A DNA stretch of 64,000 bases, from positions 1 to 64,000 of the forward strand of contig JBEBHJ010000002.1 in assembly GCA_040081075.1 (NCBI GenBank), read 5' to 3'. Within the stretch, counting starts at the first letter, position 1. Every line of letters begins with the position of its first letter. Shown piece by piece: positions 1 to 9,244 of this stretch. Source of the DNA: JANJUB01 sp040081075 (GTDB lineage Bacteria; Armatimonadota; Fimbriimonadia; Fimbriimonadales; Fimbriimonadaceae). A program made the translations under genes and the position numbers. The notes beneath the pieces were generated by a model. That model saw nothing but the letters and a program-made list of their open reading frames with translations, made no database searches and was not told the origin of the DNA.

Positions 1-1124
1 CTCCGAACGTCGCCCGTGAGTTGATCGGTAACGAAGCAGTCTTCACCTCGGTTGGTATCTCCCGCGACGTAGTTGTCGGCGCTTGACTCGAACATAACGA
101 GGCGGCCATCATGACTGATCTCCGGCCTTCGAGACTCCCTGTTAACTTGCCTTCCTTGACTCGTCAGCGATGCCAACCGTGTTGTTCCAGTGAGCCGATC
201 GTGAACAAAAACGTCCGCGGTGCCGTTTGCATCCCCTACTACCAGATTCGAAGCGCTCGCTGAGAACACAATGTATCGCCCGTCTCCGCTTATTCCTGGC
301 TCAAAACAGAAGCCATTGGCCTGAGCACCCATAGAAGAAACCGACGCGCGTGACGTTTGGCCGGTTTGCCGGTCGTGGACGAACACATCCCAGCCTCCGT
401 TCGTATCGTTCAACACCAAGTTAGGAAAGGATGATTGAAAACAGACGAAACGGCCGTCAGCGCTTATCTTTGGATCAGATGCGAAACCACCAACCGCTTG
501 CGCACCCGTTGACGCAACCGAGACCCTTGTCGTTTCGCCAGTGACACTATCGTGCACAAAGGCGTCGATTTCGCCATTTGTATCATTGGCAACCAAGTTC
601 GTCGCGGAGGAGACAAATGTTGTGAATCTTCCGTCGTCCGAAATTTGAAGGGAACCGCAATCCCGATTGGCTTGTGCTCCTCCGGTCGCAATCGAAACTC
701 GAAGGGTCTCGCCCGTCAATAGGTCATAAACGAAAGCGTCCTCTCTTCCGTTGGTGTCACCCGTCACAAGATTCGATGCGGTCGATGTAAATCCTACGTA
801 TCGGCCATTCGAACTGAAACTAGGGAACACACAACCGCCATTGGCTTGCAATCCGGCAGAACTGACGCTGACTCTGATCGTCTGACCCGTTTGCCTATCC
901 CGAACAAAGATATCCGATGAACCGTTCGTATCGTTCGCAACGAGGTTAGAAGCGCTCGATGCAAATGCAACATAACGTCCATCACCGCTCAGGGCAGGCG
1001 TCCAATTGAATCCGTTCGATTCCACGCCCGCCGTCGAAACCGAAACGCGGGTAGTCGTCCCTGGTTGCCCCAATGCGAACGGTAACGTGCAAGCTGTTAA
1101 TAGTGATGCGAGTAGGAGCTTCAT
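1..1124 (-). CDS. Exported TolB/PD40-like beta-propeller repeat protein (C-terminus beyond window)
   Basis: The frame is open from an ATG at 1124 down to the left edge, so the C-terminus is missing. The start encodes MKLLLASLLTACTLPFALGQ, a signal peptide, so the product is exported. It then repeats a unit of about 58 residues, roughly six times in the visible part. Each unit has a GDGRYVAFxS strand, a SNLVxxDTNG turn, a DxFVxDRxTGxT segment and an RVSVSxxGxQAN strand. This is the PD40/TolB-like WD40-type propeller pattern, and the DxNG/D turn resembles calcium-binding turns. A TAGAAT hexamer lies 5 nt before the ATG, suggesting a leaderless mRNA. The function is unknown; such proteins usually serve as extracellular binding scaffolds. 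The repeat assignment is firm, the role is not. Confidence 0.8.
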   Translation of the reverse strand, partial: MKLLLASLLTACTLPFALGQPGTTTRVSVSTAGVESNGFNWTPALSGDGRYVAFASSASNLVANDTNGSSDIFVRDRQTGQTIRVSVSSAGLQANGGCVFPSFSSNGRYVGFTSTASNLVTGDTNGREDAFVYDLLTGETLRVSIATGGAQANRDCGSLQISDDGRFTTFVSSATNLVANDTNGEIDAFVHDSVTGETTRVSVASTGAQAVGGFASDPKISADGRFVCFQSSFPNLVLNDTNGGWDVFVHDRQTGQTSRASVSSMGAQANGFCFEPGISGDGRYIVFSASASNLVVGDANGTADVFVHDRLTGTTRLASLTSQGRQVNRESRRPEISHDGRLVMFESSADNYVAGDTNRGEDCFVTDQLTGDVR

Positions 1125-1129
1125 GCCTC

Positions 1130-1135
1130 ATTCTA
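1130..1135 (-). promoter_or_regulatory. -10 hexamer, probable leaderless start of the TolB-like gene
   Basis: Read on the minus strand this is TAGAAT, ending 5 nt before the ATG at 1124. There is no room for a Shine-Dalgarno site. It matches the pattern seen at many other unit heads in this window. Confidence 0.5.
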
Positions 1136-1195
1136 CATCAGGGTTCGATGCACCAAGACCAAACTGAAGGAGATTGAGTAAATATCCCACACCAC

Positions 1196-4100
1196 CTATT
1201 TGATCAAAATCCCTGCCGCCGACCGAATCACCACCGGACCCAGAAGCCCTGATTCAAGCAATGTCGAGTCCTTATTCCAATACCGCCAAGTGGTAAACGT
1301 ATATCTCCCGGTTTTTGGTCGTGGCTCGCCCTTCACCAGCCAATCCGGCCACCGCTTGAGGTGCGCTCCCTCCCACTCCACATCGGGCGGCAACTGCTCG
1401 TCACCTATGATACGGTTGGGCCATAGGTTGGTGACCTTGATGTCCAGCCGATTTCGCCCTGGTTTGAGAGCTTTGGAAACATCAACCGTAAACGGCTCCT
1501 TCCACAGCACTTCCAACTGAACGCCATTGAGCGAGACCGTCGCGAAGTTCTTTACCCGGCCCAGCTCCAGCAGAACTGTTTTTCCTTTGCCCACGAACCC
1601 GCTAGGCACAAAAACTTCCTTCCCGTAGTTAGCAGAGCCCGAGAAATATTTCACACCCTCATCCGAATGCTCCGCCCATGAAGTCAAATCATCGAGATGG
1701 ATCGAGGGCGGTGCCCCCCAGTTAGGCGGAAACTTCACGTCCCAGTCGTGGCTTAAATCAAGAGTTTTCGGTCCGACTTTAGCTAGAATTTGAACCAACT
1801 TACCCTTCGAATTCCAACCCGTCAATGTCCCTGCTTTCCACGGAGTTACCTCAAGACCGGCCGCAGTCGACTTCACTGTGAAAGTCTTCGGAGCGCTCGG
1901 AGATCCCGGCGCTTCCCAAACAACAAGCGTCTCATTCTCGGCAACGGTCTTCTTGTAATCCGCTCCATCGAGTGTGTATTCAATAACGAGTCGTTTCACG
2001 GTGTTCACCACCGGGTCGCCAAAGTTTACGTTGGTCGCTTCGATTTCATATTGACCCGACCGAATCATTCCTGAAACGAGTTCCGTAACGTCCTTCCCCC
2101 GCCCATCTGCAGTTTCATATCGAGCGGACTTGATCGCGATCTTTGGCTTGCGTTGAGGAGCCAGGGCAGTAACACCCGAATCCATAGACTTCAGATGCGG
2201 CATCACCTTCCCCGCCCGAAAAACCACAAATACTGATTCTGCCGGACCCAGATGAAGCGGAACCGTCGTTCGACCTTCTTCCATGCGATAGATAGGAGCC
2301 GCTTCTGCCTTGCCCGAATCGGCATGCCAAAGCTCGGGGGCAAGCCCCTTCACCCGGAATGTGCAATCCACGTTCATCGCCTTGTAGGTTTGATTCGACA
2401 CAAAATAAACCTCAGCCCCGCCAATTCGACGGTGGATGTATGCCATCTTCGCTCGCGACGAAGCCGTTCTGAACGCGAAATCTGGGGCGATTTTCAAGTT
2501 CGCCAGCACCGCCTCGAGGTTCTTGCCCCAAATCACCTGGCCCTTGCCATATCGGTGAACTCCTGGCCCTTTGCCCCACAACGCATCCGCACGCACCTTC
2601 AGCGGGTTAACATAAGCCGGATATTCCGCCAAGCTCGGCGTGGTCTCCGGTTTAGGTCCAACAATCGTGGCGCCCGCTTTCACGAGTTGCTCCAACCTTG
2701 TGATCATCTTGAAAGTCATGGTCTTGCGTTCGGGCAAAACCAAAAATGAATACTTCATGCCATCGGGCAAAATCAGTTCGCCGTTCTTCACGCTCAAGCG
2801 ATTCATCACCACGCTCGCGTCGCATCCGTCGTAATCATAGCCAGCTGGAAGCTTCGGCTTCAAGCTTGGGCCATATGGCAAATCCGCCGGCGCGTCTTCG
2901 CCATAGTAGTAAAGAGCGTCTGCTACAAACTTGCCGGACTGAAGAAGAGCCTGGCACCGCGCGATGTACTTCATCCATGCTCTGGCTTCCGTCCACCACG
3001 TTTGGGTTCGCTCTAAGTGCGTGCCCCACGGCCCCATCGTCATCCCCGGAAACTTATCCATCCAGGGTTGCTGCGCATACCGATGGAAAATGTAGCGATT
3101 CACACCGTTGCAGAAAACAAAATCACCGAGCGCTTTTGCCGTATAAGGCTCCTCAAGCCATTTGCCGCGGCCTTCATCGGCAGTAAACGACTCGGCGCCT
3201 ATAACTGGTCGGCCGTAAACGTGACCGGTCGATGCGGCAATTTTGGTTGTCTCCAGCGTTCCGCCGCCAATCCAAAACTCGCCCATGGGAATATCGGCCG
3301 TGCCTCCGGCTTGGATGTTATCAAACCCACCGTTTCCGTAAGGCTCGGTTGAGAACAACAACCCCGCCTTGTGGCAGAGCTCCCCAAAATATTTGTAATA
3401 GTTGTCGTGATAGAGATCTGCAATCGTCCGCCGCCAATCCCATAAAAATCGCTCGGTTGTCTGCCTGTTATCCACGGTGTAACCCGCGATCGCCGGAAGG
3501 TAAAGCAACGCATCGTAGCCGCGCCGTTTCTTGAATTCGGCCAACATTTTCGGCGTCCAGTTCTGGCTTCCCACTTCATAGCTATCCACCAGAGCGTTGT
3601 TCAAGACCTTTCCCGCCAGCGGACCGACATCTTTGATCACCGTGGCCATCGTCCCCTTCCAGAACTCATCCAGCGCTTCCCGGCTGAGCTTGTCAACTTC
3701 CAAGCCATCGCCTTCGGGCGGCGCGGGATGGTTGTTTTTGCCCGTTGGCACGTGCCCTAACCGCAAAATCGTCCAATCACCCGGAGGAACGTCCCAATTC
3801 AGATTTCCCGTTGCGTCCATCTTCCCGGTTAGTAAAATGAGATCACGTCTCCCCACACTTTCCGCAGCCGAAGTTTTGGGGTCCACAACCAAGCCATCTT
3901 GCCTATTCACACCGGTTTCGCCCAGAAAATTCGGCCCTTTGGCGGGCTTAGAATTTTGGAAAGCGTAAACCGCAACATCCTTGTAATAAGGAACATTCGC
4001 ATAGACTTGCGGAGCCTTGGGTAACGGCAAAACTCCGCTATACACCGATGGCCCCTTCACGGCCGTCTCCGACCACGCCAAAACCTGCATTGCATACTCC

Positions 4101-4459
4101 GGCTTCACCCAAGGGCCACCGCTGCTAGACCATCCGGCGCAATTGTGAAGGCACAATTCAATCCCAAACCGCTGAGCTTCCTTCACGGCATGAACCGTCA
4201 TCTCCCGCCAAAGCGGGCTCATATAATCAACCGGGCCTTTCGGAATTTCCTGCGAAACCGTGAACATCTGCGCCCCGCCAATCCCCACCTCTTTCATGGC
4301 CTTCAGATCAGCGGTAATTCCCTCCTTTGTTACATTGCCGTCCATCCAGTGCCACCAAGTATGCGGCTTAGCCGAAGCGGGGGGATTCTGAAACGTCGCA
4401 AGCAAAGTATCCTTTACAGGATTCGAAAAGGTTGTGCAAAGAGCAAGCGCAATAATCAC
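1196..4459 (-). CDS. GH106-type alpha-L-rhamnosidase, exported
   Basis: 1087 residues, the usual size for GH106. A short hydrophobic N-terminus (MIIALALCTTF) suggests export. The catalytic part begins with PHTWWHWMDGNVTKEGI near residue 35 and IGGAQMF near 60, both characteristic of GH106. Conserved acidic stretches follow: STEPYGNG near 371 and GAESFTADEG near 422, which are candidates for active-site glutamates. The last 200 residues (LELGRVKNFATVSLNG, NRLDIKVTNLW) form a galactose-binding-like beta-sandwich. The family removes terminal L-rhamnose from plant polysaccharides such as rhamnogalacturonan. The GTG start is divergent, 55 bp from a sugar ABC importer that probably takes up the released sugar. 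The family call is strong; the exact substrate is inferred. Confidence 0.87.
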   Translation of the reverse strand: MIIALALCTTFSNPVKDTLLATFQNPPASAKPHTWWHWMDGNVTKEGITADLKAMKEVGIGGAQMFTVSQEIPKGPVDYMSPLWREMTVHAVKEAQRFGIELCLHNCAGWSSSGGPWVKPEYAMQVLAWSETAVKGPSVYSGVLPLPKAPQVYANVPYYKDVAVYAFQNSKPAKGPNFLGETGVNRQDGLVVDPKTSAAESVGRRDLILLTGKMDATGNLNWDVPPGDWTILRLGHVPTGKNNHPAPPEGDGLEVDKLSREALDEFWKGTMATVIKDVGPLAGKVLNNALVDSYEVGSQNWTPKMLAEFKKRRGYDALLYLPAIAGYTVDNRQTTERFLWDWRRTIADLYHDNYYKYFGELCHKAGLLFSTEPYGNGGFDNIQAGGTADIPMGEFWIGGGTLETTKIAASTGHVYGRPVIGAESFTADEGRGKWLEEPYTAKALGDFVFCNGVNRYIFHRYAQQPWMDKFPGMTMGPWGTHLERTQTWWTEARAWMKYIARCQALLQSGKFVADALYYYGEDAPADLPYGPSLKPKLPAGYDYDGCDASVVMNRLSVKNGELILPDGMKYSFLVLPERKTMTFKMITRLEQLVKAGATIVGPKPETTPSLAEYPAYVNPLKVRADALWGKGPGVHRYGKGQVIWGKNLEAVLANLKIAPDFAFRTASSRAKMAYIHRRIGGAEVYFVSNQTYKAMNVDCTFRVKGLAPELWHADSGKAEAAPIYRMEEGRTTVPLHLGPAESVFVVFRAGKVMPHLKSMDSGVTALAPQRKPKIAIKSARYETADGRGKDVTELVSGMIRSGQYEIEATNVNFGDPVVNTVKRLVIEYTLDGADYKKTVAENETLVVWEAPGSPSAPKTFTVKSTAAGLEVTPWKAGTLTGWNSKGKLVQILAKVGPKTLDLSHDWDVKFPPNWGAPPSIHLDDLTSWAEHSDEGVKYFSGSANYGKEVFVPSGFVGKGKTVLLELGRVKNFATVSLNGVQLEVLWKEPFTVDVSKALKPGRNRLDIKVTNLWPNRIIGDEQLPPDVEWEGAHLKRWPDWLVKGEPRPKTGRYTFTTWRYWNKDSTLLESGLLGPVVIRSAAGILIK

Positions 4460-4502
4460 GATGTTTGGATTATTGCATCAATCGGTTAGCTCGAATCAGG
4501 GA

Positions 4503-4508
4503 TAGAAT
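4503..4508 (+). promoter_or_regulatory. -10 hexamer before the sugar ABC operon
   Basis: TAGAAT, 6 nt upstream of the GTG start at 4515, in the 55-bp divergent region shared with the rhamnosidase gene. No Shine-Dalgarno site precedes the GTG, so the operon mRNA may be leaderless. Confidence 0.5.
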
Positions 4509-4514
4509 GTTCGG

Positions 4515-6020
4515 GTGACGGATCAAGCACGCATTGTCGCAACGGGAGTCACCGTTGCGTTTGGGAATGTTGATGTCATCTCGGGAGTAGGAATCACGCT
4601 CTACGCCGGAGAAATCCAAGCAATCACTGGCGAAAACGGTGCCGGAAAATCAAGCCTTGCTAAAGCCATCGCTGGCGTCTACCCCCTAAAATCTGGCTCG
4701 ATCCGACTCGACGACCAGCTGGTTAGCTTCAGAAATCCACGTGAAGCCCTTGCCGCCGGAATAGCCCTGATCCATCAGGAACCCCTTAGTTTCCCCGACC
4801 TCGAAGTCGCCGAAAACGTCTTCGCTGGACATTACTTGCGCCGCGGCATACTTGCGGATCGCAGCGCCTGCCGAGCGAGAACCGCTGACCTACTCGCCAG
4901 TCTCGGCTCCGATCTAAAACCCACCGACCGAGTAAGCAACCTTTCCGTGGCGCAACGCCAACTCGTCGAACTCGCCAGTGCCTTAGCCTACGATGCCAAA
5001 GTCTGGATCTTCGACGAAACCACCGCTCCCCTCACCCCTAAAGAGGTCTCCGAGCTTTTCGCTGTCATGCGACGGCTGCGAGACCGAGGCTGCGCCATCG
5101 CTATGGTAAGCCACCACCTTCATGAAGTATTCGAAATCTCAGATAGGATCACGGTTTTGCGCGACGGAGTCAAAGTCGCAGAGCTAAAAACCTCCGATTC
5201 AAACCCGCAAGAAGTCGTTAAGCTAATGGTCGGACGAGACCTAGAGCCCCTCCCCCCGGCAAGGACTTCAGAGGTTGGAGCGGGTGGCCTCTTGGAAACA
5301 CAAAACCTGTCCGGGCCCGGATTCCATAACATATCTCTAAACGTCAAACCCGGCGAAATCCTGGGAATAGCAGGCCTCGTCGGCGCCGGGCGCAGCGAAT
5401 TCACCCGAGCCCTTTTTGGCATAACCTCGCCGACCTACGGCAGCATCAAGATAGATGGCAAGGAAGTTCGCATCCCGAACCCCCAAGCCGCGATCAGCCT
5501 GGGCATCGCTCTCGTCCCCGAAGATCGTGCGCATGAAGGTCTATTCCTAATCCAATCCATCGCCTTCAATTCAACGTTATCAAGCCTTCGCCGCCACAGC
5601 CGAGCCGGAATCACCCACGAACCGGGCATACAATCGACCACTCAGGAATACGCAAAGAGACTGAACCTTGCCTATCGGAACGTCCACCAGCCCGTCGGCC
5701 AACTTTCAGGCGGCAATCAACAGAAAGTGGTGCTGGCTAAGTGGCTCAGCACAAACCCGAAACTGCTCATCCTCGATGAGCCCACGCGGGGGGTGGATAT
5801 TGGGGCCAAGCATGAGGTTCACACCATCATTCGCCAGTTGGCAAGCGAGGGAATTGGAGTCTTAATGGTATCCAGCGATCTCAACGAAATCCTCTCGCTC
5901 AGCGACCGAGTCGCCGTCATGAAAGGGGGACAACTCACCACCACCATGAGCCGATCGGAAGCAACCGAGGAACGAATCATGCAAGCCGCTACGCAGGAGG
6001 AAGCATGCGTCGCAACTTGA
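4515..6020 (+). CDS. Sugar ABC importer ATP-binding protein, RbsA/RhaT-like, double ATPase
   Basis: 501 residues with two ABC domains in tandem, the standard form in ribose/rhamnose-type (CUT2) importers. Domain 1 has Walker A GENGAGKSS near residue 39, signature LSVAQRQ near 142 and Walker B VWIFDE near 164. Domain 2 has the degenerate Walker A GLVGAGRSE near 287, signature LSGGNQQK near 396 and LLILDEPT near 417. The degenerate second Walker A is normal for this family. It powers import through the two permeases that follow, and its end overlaps the next start. The start is GTG. Rhamnose is the likely substrate because a rhamnosidase gene is divergent next door, but ribose or autoinducer-2 transporters have the same layout. 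Confidence 0.92.
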   Translation: MTDQARIVATGVTVAFGNVDVISGVGITLYAGEIQAITGENGAGKSSLAKAIAGVYPLKSGSIRLDDQLVSFRNPREALAAGIALIHQEPLSFPDLEVAENVFAGHYLRRGILADRSACRARTADLLASLGSDLKPTDRVSNLSVAQRQLVELASALAYDAKVWIFDETTAPLTPKEVSELFAVMRRLRDRGCAIAMVSHHLHEVFEISDRITVLRDGVKVAELKTSDSNPQEVVKLMVGRDLEPLPPARTSEVGAGGLLETQNLSGPGFHNISLNVKPGEILGIAGLVGAGRSEFTRALFGITSPTYGSIKIDGKEVRIPNPQAAISLGIALVPEDRAHEGLFLIQSIAFNSTLSSLRRHSRAGITHEPGIQSTTQEYAKRLNLAYRNVHQPVGQLSGGNQQKVVLAKWLSTNPKLLILDEPTRGVDIGAKHEVHTIIRQLASEGIGVLMVSSDLNEILSLSDRVAVMKGGQLTTTMSRSEATEERIMQAATQEEACVAT

Positions 6021-6955
6021 CCACAGCTGTATTCATTGTCGTCCTCTACGCAATAGTCGGGCTGAGCGAGCCTCGGTTCCTCACCCCAAGTAGCATCAAT
6101 AGCATCCTCCTCTGGATGCCGATCATCACCATCATGGCGCTCGGCCAACTGCTCGTCGTCATCAGCGGCGGCATAGATATCTCGATTGGCTCAATTCTTG
6201 GATGTTCAGGAATCGCCGTCGGCCTGTTTCTCAAGGACCATCCCCAGTTGCCCGTTCCGTTAGCGCTTCTGTTGGGGGTTCTGGTTGGGCTCGTCCTTGG
6301 TGCCTTTAACGCCGCCATCATCACCTGGGGAAAAATCGCGCCGCTACTCGTCACGATTGGCACACTGGCCGGCATTCGTGGGATCTGCTTTCTAATTAGC
6401 AAGGGCCAACAGGTGGATTCGAATATGATTCCCGATGGCCTCACCGCCTTGGCCCGCACCGGCGTGACCATCGGCGAAGTTACCATCAGTTGGCTGCTGG
6501 TCATCTCCCTCGCTTCTGCCGCCTTGTTTGGCTTCGCAATGCACCGGACCATCGGAGCCAAGAACCTTCTCGCGTTCGGAAGCAACCCAACCGCCGCTCA
6601 CTTGCGCGGTATCTCATCAAACGCCATCACATTTTGGATTTACTCCCTGAGCGGAGCCGTCGCGGGGCTGGCCGGAGTCATGTACGCCGCGCGTTTCGGG
6701 TTCGTCAATCCATCCTCGGCTGGCCAGAGCATCGAACTCACCGTGATCGCGGCCGTTGCGATCGGTGGCGCAAAGCTAACCGGAGGGTTCGGCAACGTTA
6801 CCGGAACGCTTCTTGGCTGCTTCCTCCTTTCCAGCATCAATGTCGCTCTTACGGTGATGGGAATCGACGCGAACTGGCAGTTACTCGCCTACGGAAGCGT
6901 TATTTTTATCGCGGTTTTGGTTGACGGCCTTTCCCGTCGGAGGGCCACGTCATGA
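6005..6955 (+). CDS. Sugar ABC importer permease (RbsC/RhaP-like)
   Basis: 316 residues, almost all in hydrophobic segments (about eight to ten helices), of the BPD_transp_2 type. GQLLVVISGGIDISIGSI near residue 48 and the later ELTVIAAVAIGGAKLTGG are the characteristic conserved stretches of CUT2 permeases. The ATG overlaps the ATPase gene by 16 bases and has a strong AGGAGG Shine-Dalgarno 5 nt upstream, showing translation from a polycistronic message. It pairs with the next gene to form the membrane channel of the importer. Confidence 0.92.
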   Translation: MRRNLTTAVFIVVLYAIVGLSEPRFLTPSSINSILLWMPIITIMALGQLLVVISGGIDISIGSILGCSGIAVGLFLKDHPQLPVPLALLLGVLVGLVLGAFNAAIITWGKIAPLLVTIGTLAGIRGICFLISKGQQVDSNMIPDGLTALARTGVTIGEVTISWLLVISLASAALFGFAMHRTIGAKNLLAFGSNPTAAHLRGISSNAITFWIYSLSGAVAGLAGVMYAARFGFVNPSSAGQSIELTVIAAVAIGGAKLTGGFGNVTGTLLGCFLLSSINVALTVMGIDANWQLLAYGSVIFIAVLVDGLSRRRATS

Positions 6956-7869
6956 AGTTGCGCGCTCTGGTGCCCGGTTTGCTCCTTATACTCAGCCTCA
7001 TACTGGCTAGCCGCTTGAGCCCGCACTTTCTCGACCTGCGCTACCTACTGGATACGTCAACGATCTACGCCGAAACCGGGCTGTTAGCGCTAGCCATGAC
7101 CCTCGTGATCGTCAGCGGAAATATTGACCTCTCCATTGGCTCAATCATGGTGCTCGTCGCGTGCCTTGCGGCCAAGATGTCTGAAGCCGGGTTAGGGATT
7201 CCAATCGTAGTTCTTGGCTCCATTGGCATCGGAGTTGTTCTGGGGGCAACCAACGGGTATGTAATCGCAAAGCTAAGATTGCCATCCTTCCTGATGACCT
7301 TAGCCACCATGGCAATCGCACGAGGCGTCGCCCAAGCGATGCTGGGGCCCAAGTCAATCAAGCTTCCAAAGGAGTTTGTTGGTCTTGATCAAGCCACCGT
7401 GATAGGAATGCCTTGGCCCTTGATCATCTTCCTCGCAGCAGCAATTGCCGTCGGTGTCCTCCTTCACAAAAGCGTCACCGGTCGTTGGATCATCGGCCTC
7501 GGAACCAACGAGAAAGCTGCGTTGTTCTCAGGCGTCCCCATAGATCGGGTGAAAGTGCTGGTGTTTGCGATTTCTGGGCTCATGGCTGCCCTCGCCGGCC
7601 TCATGATTGACTCCCGCCTCGCCGTCGCTCGACACGACCTCGCCCGCGGGATTGAACTCGACGCCATCACGATTGCTGTTGTCGGTGGCGCCGCTATCCA
7701 AGGGGGCGAGGGCACCATCTTAGGCACAACCCTCGCTCTCTTCCTCATCATGGTGATCAAAACCGCGATGGGAGTAGCCAACATCAAAGCCGAATACCAA
7801 CTCCCCGTCATCGGAGCTCTGCTGATCCTAGCCGTCTTAGCCGATCGGTTGCGGCGAAATCGAAGCTAA
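6952..7869 (+). CDS. Sugar ABC importer permease (RbsC/RhaQ-like)
   Basis: 305 residues, a polytopic CUT2 permease paralogous to the gene before it. It carries TLVIVSGNIDLSIGSIM near residue 55 and LDAITIAVVGGAAIQGGEGT near 240. The 4-base ATGA overlap with the upstream permease and a GGAGGG site 8 nt before the start show translational coupling. An ATPase plus two different permeases is the RhaTPQ or LsrACD arrangement, not the single-permease Rbs arrangement. No periplasmic binding protein gene follows: the next gene is convergent and encodes a peptidase. The binding protein must be encoded elsewhere. Confidence 0.92.
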   Translation: MKLRALVPGLLLILSLILASRLSPHFLDLRYLLDTSTIYAETGLLALAMTLVIVSGNIDLSIGSIMVLVACLAAKMSEAGLGIPIVVLGSIGIGVVLGATNGYVIAKLRLPSFLMTLATMAIARGVAQAMLGPKSIKLPKEFVGLDQATVIGMPWPLIIFLAAAIAVGVLLHKSVTGRWIIGLGTNEKAALFSGVPIDRVKVLVFAISGLMAALAGLMIDSRLAVARHDLARGIELDAITIAVVGGAAIQGGEGTILGTTLALFLIMVIKTAMGVANIKAEYQLPVIGALLILAVLADRLRRNRS

Positions 7870-7929
7870 AGAAAAGCCCTGCTTCCATGTTGAGGAGAAG
7901 TGCTTGAACTTAAGCAACTCGGTTACGAC

Positions 7930-9186
7930 TTATCCGCCGTTGGCTTTCATTGCAATCTTTCCGAGCAGAAGCACTGCCTTTTCGACGGCTTCATCCTTTT
8001 CGCCAAACTTGAAATTCGTTTTGGTTTCAAGAAGAGGAATAACCCCTCGACCCTCAAGGCGAACGCCATTTGGAGTGACAAAGTCTGTTATCGGATACTG
8101 CAGTGTGTAACCATTGGAAATCGGCCGAATGACAGAAACAAGCACAGCTCCGGCACTCTTTTGACCAACCACTGAAGCTCCCCTAACTTCCTGCAGCGCG
8201 GCCGCAGTAATCTCCGAGGCGCTACCTGAACCACCGTCAACTAGAACGGCGATGTTGCCTTTGAATTGCTCGACGCCCTTAACTTTGGTTGTTTTGAGCG
8301 GCTTCGCATTCCATTTTGCAATCTTCGCGAGATCATCAGGCTTGTCACCCGTTTCCTTTACAAAGTTGTTGACGGCAGATCTTCCGATAAACGAACCGAT
8401 TGGCGTCTGGGGTGGAACCAGGTGAGTGAGCAAGTGCATCATGTTGACAACCGCTCCTCCCCCGTTTGATCGCAAGTCAAGAATCAAGTTCTTGGCCTTT
8501 GCCGCCTCCGTCATCAAACGGTCAACGTTATCAGGATCATAGCTCAAGTCGAATGTATTGATCACGAGTCGAGCCGTGTCCGGTGCGGGCCAAGAGAGCG
8601 TCTCTGGGCGTACATTTGAAAACGGACGCCGAACGATCTTGAAGGACAAGACTTTATCATCGCGGTGCAGTTTGATATTGGCTTCTTCGCCTTCGTTCCC
8701 CGCAAGGTCCGGTTGAGTCTTAACGGGCTTGCCGTTGTGCTCGAAAATCAAATCTCCGGGCTTCAAACCGGCTTCCTCGGCTCCCGATCCTGGGTACACG
8801 TTGACCACGCGGATTCCTTTGCCTTCGGGCTCAATTTCAATCTGGATACCAATACCAACCGCCCGGCGTAGCGAGCGGGCAAAGGCCATTTCGGGCGAAC
8901 TGAGAACGATGTGGCTAATGCCGAATTTCTCGAGCGCCTGATTAACCGCCACAATCAAATCGCGGTGCGACGTGGCCTTGTCCAAAGCGGTTTGCTCACC
9001 CTTAATAAACTCGGGCCACTTCGAAAAATCGACCCCAGGGACGAAGGCGGTCTCCGAAACAATCCGATTAACATCCTCAATCACTTTAGCCTTGAGTTCA
9101 GGGTTAAAAGCCGGGATTTGTGGCTGGGCAAAGGTGGCTACGCTCAAAACGAGCGCGATGGCCGTAGAAATGGCGCGAATTCGCAT
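7930..9186 (-). CDS. Exported S41-family (C-terminal-processing-like) peptidase with PDZ domain
   Basis: 418 residues. A signal peptide ends around TFAQ (residue 20). A PDZ domain covers about 95-180 (VYPGSGAEEAGLKPGDLIFEH), and the S41 domain follows. LDLRSNGGG precedes the oxyanion region, and GGSGSASEI near 320 holds the nucleophilic serine. In CtpA/Tsp the catalytic lysine lies in a GxxTxGKG motif; here the equivalent stretch is GQKSAGA, with Ala at that site, as in many S41 proteins outside the CTP group. It acts in the periplasm or outside the cell. The gene lies 58 bases downstream of a pilin-like gene on the same strand, so it may share that transcript. The peptidase assignment is good; the substrate is unknown. 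Confidence 0.85.
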   Translation of the reverse strand: MRIRAISTAIALVLSVATFAQPQIPAFNPELKAKVIEDVNRIVSETAFVPGVDFSKWPEFIKGEQTALDKATSHRDLIVAVNQALEKFGISHIVLSSPEMAFARSLRRAVGIGIQIEIEPEGKGIRVVNVYPGSGAEEAGLKPGDLIFEHNGKPVKTQPDLAGNEGEEANIKLHRDDKVLSFKIVRRPFSNVRPETLSWPAPDTARLVINTFDLSYDPDNVDRLMTEAAKAKNLILDLRSNGGGAVVNMMHLLTHLVPPQTPIGSFIGRSAVNNFVKETGDKPDDLAKIAKWNAKPLKTTKVKGVEQFKGNIAVLVDGGSGSASEITAAALQEVRGASVVGQKSAGAVLVSVIRPISNGYTLQYPITDFVTPNGVRLEGRGVIPLLETKTNFKFGEKDEAVEKAVLLLGKIAMKANGG

Positions 9187-9244
9187 GATAGGTTTTTCCT
9201 TACGTTCAAACGGGAATCAGAGATTCCTTGATATTGTTTATCGG

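Noticed and set aside
1..1124. CRISPR-like array from the regular 174-base spacing
   Set aside because: The repeat is a multiple of three, lies in one open frame with a signal peptide, and encodes propeller repeats.
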